From Alphaproteobacteria bacterium (GTDB lineage: Bacteria > Pseudomonadota > Alphaproteobacteria > Rs-D84): DNA of 7,346 nucleotides. The stretch covers positions 1-7,346 of the forward strand of contig WQVP01000018.1 of the NCBI GenBank assembly GCA_009785765.1. The letters are read 5' to 3'. The position numbers were made by a program, and so were the translations under genes. This document shows positions 1-5,121 of this stretch, one piece after another; position 1 is the stretch's first letter; the number at the start of each line of letters is the position of its first letter. The notes beneath the pieces are model-generated. The model ran no database searches. It saw nothing but the letters and a program-made list of their open reading frames with translations, and was not told where the DNA came from.

Positions 1-495
1 ATCACGGGCGTTGTATGAAAAATAAGCACGCCCCATTCCAACGATTAAATCAATAGCATCCGTTAATTCACCAGACTGTATAGTGCCGCTTATCAAATCG
101 TGCAAAGGCTCTTCTTCTATGATGTCAATTCCGGTGCCTTCCAATAATCTTTCCAAAGTTTGGCGAACGGTTTGTCGCTCAAACGTAAAATTATTAACCG
201 CAAATTGTGGCAAAGCATCACCTGCATCAATACGGATTAATTCAATATTTTCTTCGGGTAAAACCGAAAGCACACGCTGATTGTCCCAGTCAACCGTGCA
301 ACGCCTTGGCAGGTCCAGCGCAAATCTTCGTGCGGCATCTGTTGTTATGGCGGCACCACGCGGGAAAATTGGAACACTGTGCCTGTCAACAACAAGAGTA
401 TCAACAATATGAACAACATCGTATTGCGGTTGTGGTTGACACGCAGTGATAAAGAGCAAAGAGCAAAGAGCAAAGAGCAAAGATATTTTTTTCAT
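1..495 (-). CDS. Lipoprotein with secretin STN-like domain (5' part, runs off the window)
   Basis: An open frame of 165 codons starts at the ATG at 493-495 (minus strand) and has no stop before the window edge, so the C-terminus is missing. Residues 1-19 form a lipoprotein signal: two lysines, a hydrophobic stretch and the lipobox I-T-A-C with Cys19 as the likely lipidated residue, so an outer- or inner-membrane lipoprotein is expected. Residues of about 105-165 follow the pattern of the STN/secretin N0 domain (a helix like TLERLLEGTGIDI, then a short strand, then LTDAIDLIVGMGRAYFSYN). Lipoprotein secretins of type IVb pili (BfpB/PilN type) are built this way, but the pore-forming secretin domain would lie outside the window, so this is an inference. 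The signal core is encoded by a 7-bp tandem repeat (451-483). A Shine-Dalgarno-like AAAGG lies about 8 bases before the ATG. It is probably read together with the gene at 606-884, 110 bases upstream. Confidence 0.8.
   Translation of the reverse strand, partial: MKKISLLFALCSLLFITACQPQPQYDVVHIVDTLVVDRHSVPIFPRGAAITTDAARRFALDLPRRCTVDWDNQRVLSVLPEENIELIRIDAGDALPQFAVNNFTFERQTVRQTLERLLEGTGIDIIEEEPLHDLISGTIQSGELTDAIDLIVGMGRAYFSYNARD
451..483. repeat. Heptanucleotide tandem repeat (AAAGAGC)4 plus partial unit, in a signal peptide
   Basis: Four exact copies of AAAGAGC at 451-478 and five bases of a fifth copy. On the minus strand they encode most of the hydrophobic core of the lipoprotein signal (period F-A-L-C-S-L-L). 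Because 7 is not a multiple of 3, gain or loss of one unit shifts the downstream frame; the repeat itself has no stop in any frame on that strand and always reads as the same seven mostly hydrophobic residues. Confidence 0.95.
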
Positions 496-496
496 A

Positions 497-512
497 TTTG
501 AAACCTTTCAAA
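497..512. promoter_or_regulatory. Palindrome TTTGAAA-CC-TTTCAAA covering the ribosome binding site of the left lipoprotein
   Basis: A perfect 7-bp inverted repeat with a 2-base centre lies directly upstream of the ATG at 495 on the minus strand and contains its only Shine-Dalgarno-like bases (AAAGG). It could be an RNA hairpin that masks the site, or a protein-binding site. Only the symmetry is seen; the role is inferred. Confidence 0.45.
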
Positions 513-568
513 CCTTTTTCTAGTTTTTTATTTTTTGCAAAAAGCTTGAACTTTGCGCAGACATCTCT

Positions 569-589
569 GCTCTTTGCTCTTTGCTCTTT
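569..589. repeat. Second heptamer array, (GCTCTTT)3, inverted relative to the array at 451-483
   Basis: Three exact copies of GCTCTTT, the reverse complement of the unit at 451-483. The two arrays can pair over more than 20 bases in a minus-strand transcript, with a loop of about 85 bases that contains the ribosome binding site and start codon of the lipoprotein. The region 496-605 otherwise holds no gene that I recognise, only the palindromes at 497-512, 532-543 (TTTTTGCAAAAA) and 590-606. Confidence 0.9.
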
Positions 590-606
590 GCGCACACTGT
601 GTGCGC
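590..606. other. GC-rich perfect palindrome at the 3' end of the small minus-strand gene
   Basis: GCGCACAC-T-GTGTGCGC is a perfect 8-bp inverted repeat that begins with the last base of the stop codon of the gene at 606-884. It could form a stable hairpin at the end of that reading frame. No run of T follows on either strand, so it is not a standard intrinsic terminator; it may protect a 3' end or separate the two minus-strand genes. Confidence 0.5.
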
Positions 607-884
607 TATATATTCATAACCTTTTCAAATTCTTCCAATGTCATTTCATGCACAGGTTTTTTGTTTGGCGTTATCATGTCTTTCATAGACTCAAATTCAG
701 CAGTATATTTGCCGTCTTTGTCGCCGCCAGAATTCACCAGCAATTCCAATACATCTGCGGCGAAAAACCGACCAACGTATTCCTCGGTGGCAATGCCGCC
801 CTTTTTAACACAAATTGCGGCCATTACTGTTTTCATAGTCTCGTAAAATTCCGCCAATTCATCAAATTTTTCTGTTTTTGCCAT
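606..884 (-). CDS. Small acidic hypothetical protein (92 aa)
   Basis: I do not recognise a family. The 92-residue product has no signal peptide or membrane segment, is rich in Glu, Asp and Lys, and looks like a small, mostly helical soluble protein (helical N-terminus with FDELAEFYETMK, C-terminal MTLEEFEKVM). It is supported as a real gene by a strong Shine-Dalgarno sequence (AAGGTGG at 889-895, five bases before the ATG) and by a promoter at 909-937 with 17-bp spacing. It lies upstream of, and on the same strand as, the lipoprotein at 1-495. The 110-base gap with a hairpin and inverted heptamer arrays makes co-transcription possible but not certain. Confidence 0.75.
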   Translation of the reverse strand: MAKTEKFDELAEFYETMKTVMAAICVKKGGIATEEYVGRFFAADVLELLVNSGGDKDGKYTAEFESMKDMITPNKKPVHEMTLEEFEKVMNI

Positions 885-908
885 TGCCCCACCTTCTCTA
901 TTATAGGC

Positions 909-937
909 ATTATAAAAGTATTGCCCAAATTACGCAA
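909..937 (-). promoter_or_regulatory. Promoter of the small minus-strand gene
   Basis: On the minus strand, TTGCGT (932-937) and TATAAT (909-914) are separated by exactly 17 bp; the predicted start near 902 leaves the Shine-Dalgarno sequence at 889-895 intact. A second pair, TTGGGC (923-928) and TATAAT (900-905), also has 17-bp spacing but would start transcription within or next to the Shine-Dalgarno sequence, so the first pair is preferred. Confidence 0.6.
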
Positions 938-949
938 ATAAATTATAAT
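921..949 (+). promoter_or_regulatory. Promoter of the 957 lipoprotein operon, probably leaderless
   Basis: TTGCCC (921-926) and a perfect TATAAT (944-949) are 17 bp apart. The expected transcription start falls at about 956-957, that is on the ATG. There is no convincing Shine-Dalgarno sequence, which fits a leaderless message. This promoter overlaps the opposite one, so the two cannot easily be occupied at once. Confidence 0.6.
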
Positions 950-956
950 AGGCATT

Positions 957-1352
957 ATGAATAAAATTCTGACCAAATCACTGACACTGACACTGACATT
1001 GACACTATTGTCTTGCGCAAGCCCCAACCGCGGATCTATTGATGATGCTACTATATTAAATTGGGAAAATGAAATGGTAACGATGGAACAGTTTGTGCGT
1101 GATCATCGTCAATGCCTTGGGATAAATCGTCCACCGCACCAACCACAAAACAGAATTGCATCAATGCTTATGCCAAATGCGGCCAGTCAAATGCCCGAAT
1201 GGGATGGTCTTTGGGTAACATTCCAATCCAACGAACACAGAGATATCGGCCAACGCATATTAATGTCTGTTCCTGCGAATACAACATCACGATCAATCGG
1301 CGCATACAGACAATGTATGTTCCGCCGTGGATATTTGTTAAGAGCTTTTTAA
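957..1352 (+). CDS. Small hypothetical lipoprotein (131 aa)
   Basis: Residues 1-20 are a lipoprotein signal: two lysines, a Leu-Thr repeat as the hydrophobic core, and the lipobox L-L-S-C with Cys20 as the modified residue. The mature part of about 110 residues has no membrane segment. It carries a motif around FVRDHRQCLG and ends in YRQCMFRRGYLL; this Cys-Met...Arg-Gly-Tyr ending is seen in many small proteobacterial outer-membrane lipoproteins of unknown function, and the two cysteines (in RQCLG and RQCMF) could form a disulfide. The start at 957 is chosen because the signal peptide begins there and the promoter lies immediately upstream. The stop codon is one base before the next ATG, so the two genes are very likely co-transcribed and translationally coupled. 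No specific function can be assigned. Confidence 0.82.
   Translation: MNKILTKSLTLTLTLTLLSCASPNRGSIDDATILNWENEMVTMEQFVRDHRQCLGINRPPHQPQNRIASMLMPNAASQMPEWDGLWVTFQSNEHRDIGQRILMSVPANTTSRSIGAYRQCMFRRGYLLRAF
981..1004. repeat. Hexanucleotide repeat (CTGACA)3-TTGACA in the signal peptide
   Basis: Four 6-bp units (the last with one substitution) encode the Leu-Thr repeat of the signal core of the 957 lipoprotein. Unit gain or loss changes the length of the hydrophobic core by two residues without shifting frame. Confidence 0.9.
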
Positions 1353-1353
1353 A

Positions 1354-2235
1354 ATGAAACCATACTTATTTATCACATCGGAATTATCCCGCTCTGTTGT
1401 TGCCCTTGCAACGGCCATGCAAAAAGATAACATAAACGTTGCAATTGCATCGCCCGCAACAGATTCAGAGATTTCAAAATTACGGATAAAACATATAAAG
1501 ATTAAAAAATCCGGACTTTTTGGCAAAACAAAATTGCACACAGGGACTGAATTTAATGATTTTATTCGCACCGATGCACCCGATGTATACGTCCTTGATT
1601 TGCCCAGCATTAATCTTGCAACCAAACAAAAAATTGACATAGTCGGCCATGTACCCATGCCTGGGATTGATTTATCCGTGTATAGTCCCGCATCCGTTGC
1701 GCCTCTTTTGCAAAACCGCATTTTGGACGAGCTTAATATCGCTCCACATCAAAGGCTTATCACGGTCATAAGTCCGCTTGGGTTTAATCTGGATATTTTA
1801 ATTGGTGCGCTTGATTTATTACAAAACAAAGATGTTGCAATTGCGCTTTATGGTGATGCAAAGCATCTTTCAAAACAAAAGCTTGTGCGCATGATTGAAA
1901 AATCTGGACATCATATAACGTATATTGGAGCAGATAAAGATATTGCATCCACCCTGCGCTCGTCCTATGCTGTGTTGGGATTGGGCAATATGGACCCTGT
2001 ACTTTTGATGGCAGCGGTTGCAATGGGACGTCCAACTGTATGGCCAAACAACGAATATAATATACATCCAAATGCATCGCTTGGAAACATGTTCAGTTCG
2101 CAAAGCCTGGCGGCGGCACTGGGCGAGATACTTGGATTATCAGAGACCGCACGCACAAAAATAGAGCGTGAAAATATTGCAACCGCACAAAACTTTGATG
2201 TACAAAAAGTTATTAAGCTAATAACCAATAGCTAA
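1354..2235 (+). CDS. GT-B glycosyltransferase-like protein, probably degenerate (293 aa)
   Basis: The N-terminal half looks like a Rossmann-type acceptor domain (a strand, then SRSVVALATAMQ helix, then NVAIASP strand). The C-terminal half (about 130-260) resembles the nucleotide-sugar domain of GT4-like enzymes: VISPLGFNLDILIGAL, IALYGDAKH, ITYIGADKDIASTLRSSYAVLG, then PVLLMAAVAMGRPTVWPN, which is in the position of the usual 'EAMA.G.PVI' segment. The conserved glutamates of the E-x7-E motif are not evident there, and the protein is short for GT4 (usually about 350-400), so it may have altered specificity or no catalysis. It has no signal peptide or membrane segment, so it should be cytoplasmic. 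It follows the lipoprotein by one base and precedes ftsQ by 35 bases. A role in envelope polysaccharide synthesis is possible from context only. Confidence 0.6.
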   Translation: MKPYLFITSELSRSVVALATAMQKDNINVAIASPATDSEISKLRIKHIKIKKSGLFGKTKLHTGTEFNDFIRTDAPDVYVLDLPSINLATKQKIDIVGHVPMPGIDLSVYSPASVAPLLQNRILDELNIAPHQRLITVISPLGFNLDILIGALDLLQNKDVAIALYGDAKHLSKQKLVRMIEKSGHHITYIGADKDIASTLRSSYAVLGLGNMDPVLLMAAVAMGRPTVWPNNEYNIHPNASLGNMFSSQSLAAALGEILGLSETARTKIERENIATAQNFDVQKVIKLITNS

Positions 2236-2244
2236 TAGTTATTA

Positions 2245-2259
2245 ATCATAATTTATGAT
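2245..2259. promoter_or_regulatory. Perfect palindrome in the ftsQ promoter
   Basis: ATCATAA-T-TTATGAT is a perfect 7-bp inverted repeat whose last base is the first base of the ftsQ -10 box. This is a typical position for a repressor site. The region is AT-rich, so chance symmetry is possible. Confidence 0.35.
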
Positions 2260-2264
2260 ATAAT
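2259..2264 (+). promoter_or_regulatory. -10 box of ftsQ, predicted leaderless start
   Basis: A perfect TATAAT lies six bases before the ftsQ ATG, so transcription should begin at or next to the start codon. There is no Shine-Dalgarno sequence in the six bases between them. The -35 is poor (TAGTTA at 2236-2241 with 17-bp spacing), so an activator may be needed. Confidence 0.5.
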
Positions 2265-2270
2265 TAAACC

Positions 2271-2969
2271 ATGTTAAAAAAGATATATTTTTGGACGGCT
2301 TTTGTTGCTGTTATGTTTATTGCGATATATTTCGTGGTGCGCATCTCTATGATGGCTTTGGGCATGGGCCCTGTGCGCCTTGCCCATTCTGTTTCTATTA
2401 TCACAGGCACAGGTCTGCTTGGCGCAACAGAAATTGCAAAGGTTGCACGAATATATCCCGGCACAAAGATGAGGGACGTTGATTCCGCACGCATACTTTC
2501 GGACATAGAATCTGTGCCAGCCGTCAGAGGTGCATCTGTCAGAAAATTACCAGGCGGCCGGATAATGATAAAAACAGAACAAAGAAGAGTTATGGCCACA
2601 TGGACTGATGGTCAAGTATTTTATCCAATTTCCAGGGACGGCCACCGCATTGGTGCGGCGGGCGAATACGCCGTGCCCGGCCTTTTGGTGTTCCAAGGAA
2701 CTCTTCCCACAGACATTGAATATATTGTAAATACTGTTGGTCGTTATCCGTTTATTAATTCCATAACGCATCGCCTGGAATGGATTGAATCCCGAAGATG
2801 GAACATTCATACAACACGTGGAATAACAATAAAACTTCCGGAACTTTATATGCCGACCGCACTTCGCAGACTTATGGCCATGCATAATCAAAACCAGATT
2901 CTTGACCGACAAATAACCATTTTGGATTTGCGTGATGCGGAGCGCTCTCTTGTTGAACTTGCACGATAA
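2271..2969 (+). CDS. ftsQ: Cell division protein FtsQ
   Basis: FtsQ is the bitopic divisome protein that links early (FtsA/FtsZ) and late (FtsL, FtsB, FtsW, FtsI) components. The 232-residue product has a short cytoplasmic tail, one membrane helix at about 5-26, and a periplasmic POTRA domain at about 41-110 (VSIITGTGLLGATEI, then the SARILSDIESVPAVRGASVRKLP segment and MIKTEQRRVMATW, which match the family pattern 'lP.V..a.V.r..P..l.i...Er...A.W'). The C-terminal beta domain ends in the typical DRQITILDLRDAERSLVEL segment. Length is slightly below the usual 240-280. The cytoplasmic tail is only a few residues long, shorter than in many relatives. It overlaps the next gene by 35-38 bases, which fits coupling with ftsA. 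ddl and murB, which often precede ftsQ, are absent. Confidence 0.93.
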   Translation: MLKKIYFWTAFVAVMFIAIYFVVRISMMALGMGPVRLAHSVSIITGTGLLGATEIAKVARIYPGTKMRDVDSARILSDIESVPAVRGASVRKLPGGRIMIKTEQRRVMATWTDGQVFYPISRDGHRIGAAGEYAVPGLLVFQGTLPTDIEYIVNTVGRYPFINSITHRLEWIESRRWNIHTTRGITIKLPELYMPTALRRLMAMHNQNQILDRQITILDLRDAERSLVELAR

Positions 2970-4722
2970 ATCTTATTTATGTTTGGACATCGGGACACAC
3001 TCGGTTTCGGGCGTGGCATTTCGTATATCTGGCGGCCGCATAGCCGGGCAAAGCATATATTCGTTTGAATCAAACGACACAACTCTTGCCATTAAACATG
3101 TCGTAGAACATTTGGAATCCGAATTAAAAGAACGTTTTGACTCTGCGTTTATAACGGGGAATTTTGGTCGTACAAAATACCGAATGACAACACTTCGCAA
3201 AAACTGGGCAAAAGAACATAAAATCAAAAATGAAGACATTTCAAATATGGCGGATATTGTTACAAAGTCCGAAGAAGACATGATCCCTTTGCACATAGTT
3301 CCGCTTCGCTATGACGCTGATGATTTTCAAAATATTGCAACACCCGTTGGTCAAAGCGCACATTCTATGTCTGCGATTTTCGGCACAATTTTTGCAAGCA
3401 ATGCGGGCCTTCAAAACATGCGAGAGGCCGCTCTTTCTGCGAATATAACAGTAAACGAAGTTTTTGATGTGTCTTTTTTATTGGCGCATACTGTGCGGCC
3501 CAAAAAAGAGAATTCACTTATCATAGACCTTGGTTCTGATGCAACCACTGTGTCTTTATGGACTGTGCGGGGACCTGTGTTTTATCAAAGATTGGATGCG
3601 GGTCAATCTGTGTTAACCGATTTGCTTGCAACACATTTTAATCTTTCATGGGATATGGCGAATAAAATAAAGTGTGAAAATATTTCCACCGAGCATTCCG
3701 AGATGGCACGATTTACGCCTGCATCAAACAACCATGATTTTACCAAAGCGGATGTTAACAATATTATTATGCCCGCACTTGAAGACATTATAAAAGACGC
3801 CCGGATTACATCTTCTTCTGCAATTGATAAATATAATCCGACCCAAATTTATATCACGGGCGGTGGCGCAAACATTGTTGGAATTGAAGATATAATATTA
3901 TCCAGATTTAACAATATTCCGGTTAAAAATCTTGGATCACAGGCGGCATCTGGTGCGCTTGCATCATATCTATGGAATTATATACGCCCCTTGGCAATAA
4001 AGGGCGCAAAGAGATTTGACTTTGTTAATTCAACCCTTAAAAATATGTTAAAAATGTTCAAGAAAAAACCAAAACAAAAATTTATTCCAATTATGCCCAG
4101 CACGCTTGCGTTTAATATGAAAGATAATGCAACGTATTTAAAATTCCAATCGGCCGGCATAACAATGATTCATGTTGATATTCTGGACGGGCTTTTTGTG
4201 GATGATGTTTATGGCGGGGTTGATGATTTAAAATATATCCGCACAAAATCAAACGCACACCTTAATGTTCATTTGATGTGTGAATCGCCCGACGCATGGA
4301 TTAAAGACACAATTGATGCAGGCGCAGACACACTTACCATTTCAATTGAATCACGTGGCGCAAAACAAGCATGGGAATTATTAAAAAAATCAAAGGTCCG
4401 AAAAGGCATTGCCATAAGGGCAGACACACCTTTGTCTGAATTAAAACCATACCTTAAAGACGCGGATGAGGTTTTGGTGATGTCTATTATCCCGGGCGCC
4501 ATAGGGCGACCATTTATCCCAGAGTCCATTCGCCGAATTGAATCATTGGCGGCTGTGCGCCGAAAACATAAATTGAAATTTAAAATTTCTGTGGACGGCG
4601 GTATTGTACCAGACACCGCAAAGCTTTGCTGGCGTGCGGGCGCAGACTTTTTAGTCGCAGGAAGTTATTTAAAAAATGCGGTTGATTTTCCGTTGGCTGT
4701 AAATGAATTACTGCAAAAATAG
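2932..4722 (+). CDS. ftsA: FtsA fused in frame to ribulose-phosphate 3-epimerase (596 aa)
   Basis: Residues 1-376 are FtsA, the actin-like protein that anchors FtsZ to the membrane: phosphate-1 LDIGTHSVSG (18-27), the 1C region, phosphate-2 IIDLGSDATT (197-206), and adenosine motif ITGGGANIVG (308-317). A basic amphipathic helix (about 366-378, with NMLKMFKKKP) corresponds to the FtsA membrane-targeting sequence, normally at the extreme C-terminus. From about 382 to 596 the frame continues as a full-length ribulose-phosphate 3-epimerase (Rpe, TIM barrel, interconverts ribulose-5-P and xylulose-5-P). Its metal and catalytic positions are kept: Ser390 in MPST, His414 and Asp416 in HVDILDG, His447 in VHLM, Asp555 in VDGG. 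The loop usually NPGFGGQ is IPGAIGR (520-526), and the usual FHPE His is Ser471, so substrate preference may differ. The start may be GTG at 2932 or ATG at 2935. No stop separates the two parts. The 3' end overlaps tsaE by 15 bases. Confidence 0.92.
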   Translation: MMRSALLLNLHDKSYLCLDIGTHSVSGVAFRISGGRIAGQSIYSFESNDTTLAIKHVVEHLESELKERFDSAFITGNFGRTKYRMTTLRKNWAKEHKIKNEDISNMADIVTKSEEDMIPLHIVPLRYDADDFQNIATPVGQSAHSMSAIFGTIFASNAGLQNMREAALSANITVNEVFDVSFLLAHTVRPKKENSLIIDLGSDATTVSLWTVRGPVFYQRLDAGQSVLTDLLATHFNLSWDMANKIKCENISTEHSEMARFTPASNNHDFTKADVNNIIMPALEDIIKDARITSSSAIDKYNPTQIYITGGGANIVGIEDIILSRFNNIPVKNLGSQAASGALASYLWNYIRPLAIKGAKRFDFVNSTLKNMLKMFKKKPKQKFIPIMPSTLAFNMKDNATYLKFQSAGITMIHVDILDGLFVDDVYGGVDDLKYIRTKSNAHLNVHLMCESPDAWIKDTIDAGADTLTISIESRGAKQAWELLKKSKVRKGIAIRADTPLSELKPYLKDADEVLVMSIIPGAIGRPFIPESIRRIESLAAVRRKHKLKFKISVDGGIVPDTAKLCWRAGADFLVAGSYLKNAVDFPLAVNELLQK

Positions 4723-5121
4723 TTTACGCCCGGATTCAAATTCTCCAATATAAATATGAATTGTATTTTTGGGCAAAATGTCCATTGCGATTTCCGGCCA
4801 TTCTATGATTGTTATGTTGTTCGCAATTGCGTCCATCAACCCTATTTCCACCAGTTCTGATTTATCTTTTATTCTGTATAGGTCGTAATGCGTAACGCGT
4901 AACGCGTAATGCGTAACGTCATATTCTTGCACAATTGTAAATGTTGGGCTTGGGACAATTGTATCGCCGCATAATTCGTTTATAATCGCACGTGCAATTG
5001 TTGTTTTGCCTATGCCCAGATCTCCGTGCAAAGCGATTACGACCGGCGCATTTAAAGCCTTTGCAAAATCTTTTGCCCACAAAATCATTTCATTTTCATT
5101 ATGAAATATGTAAGAGGTCAT
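4708..5121 (-). CDS. tsaE: tRNA t6A biosynthesis ATPase TsaE
   Basis: TsaE is the P-loop ATPase that works with TsaB and TsaD to make N6-threonylcarbamoyladenosine at position 37 of ANN-decoding tRNAs. The 137-residue product, close to the usual 140-160, shows Walker A GDLGIGKTT (33-41), SPTFTIVQEY (58-67), HYDLYRI (78-84), the helix of ELVEIGLMD (89-97) and IIEWPE (105-110). Residues 69-79 are encoded by a 7-bp tandem repeat (4884-4918) in the variable stretch before HYDLYR. The ATG at 5121 lies inside the end of uvrB (23-base overlap), with GGAG and AGAAG upstream as ribosome-binding sequences, so it is probably translated from a uvrB-tsaE message. Its 3' end overlaps the convergent ftsA-rpe gene by 15 bases; no terminator separates them. 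Confidence 0.93.
   Translation of the reverse strand: MTSYIFHNENEMILWAKDFAKALNAPVVIALHGDLGIGKTTIARAIINELCGDTIVPSPTFTIVQEYDVTHYALRVTHYDLYRIKDKSELVEIGLMDAIANNITIIEWPEIAMDILPKNTIHIYIGEFESGRKLFLQ
4884..4918. repeat. Heptanucleotide array (CGTAAYG)5 inside tsaE
   Basis: Five 7-bp units, three CGTAACG and two CGTAATG. On the minus strand they encode residues 69-79 of TsaE (VTHYALRVTHY), in a loop that varies in length in the family. The array leads straight into the conserved HYDLYR motif, so any change of unit number not divisible by three would break the gene. Confidence 0.93.

Larger units (their letters stand above)
903..958. repeat. 11-bp direct repeat ATAGGCATTAT in the divergent promoter region
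   Basis: Exact copies lie at 903-913 and 948-958, 45 bp apart start to start (about four helical turns). Each overlaps or abuts a -10 box, and the right copy ends in the ATG. The right copy is also the centre of ATAAT-AGGC-ATTAT, a perfect inverted repeat. It may be a regulator site or simply a duplicated promoter segment. Confidence 0.5.

Noticed and set aside
401..595. Minus-strand frame from GTG 595 that reads through both heptamer arrays.
   Set aside because: It is in a different frame from the lipoprotein and lacks a ribosome binding site. It would join the lipoprotein frame only after a change in repeat number, so it is not called as a gene.
590..606. Intrinsic terminator for the small minus-strand gene.
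   Set aside because: The stem is good but there is no T-run after it on either strand.
498..941. Plus-strand reading frame of 147 codons over the small minus-strand gene.
   Set aside because: It is rich in Phe and Cys with no ribosome binding site or family pattern, and lies antisense to a gene with a strong Shine-Dalgarno sequence and promoter.
1338..1721. Antisense frame of 127 codons over the glycosyltransferase-like gene.
   Set aside because: A shadow of the plus-strand gene, which has continuous fold-like patterns and tight spacing to its neighbour.
4054..4722. Separate rpe gene starting at the internal ATG (codon 375).
   Set aside because: No Shine-Dalgarno sequence precedes 4045 or 4054 and no stop separates it from ftsA, so a fused product is the simplest reading; internal initiation cannot be fully excluded.
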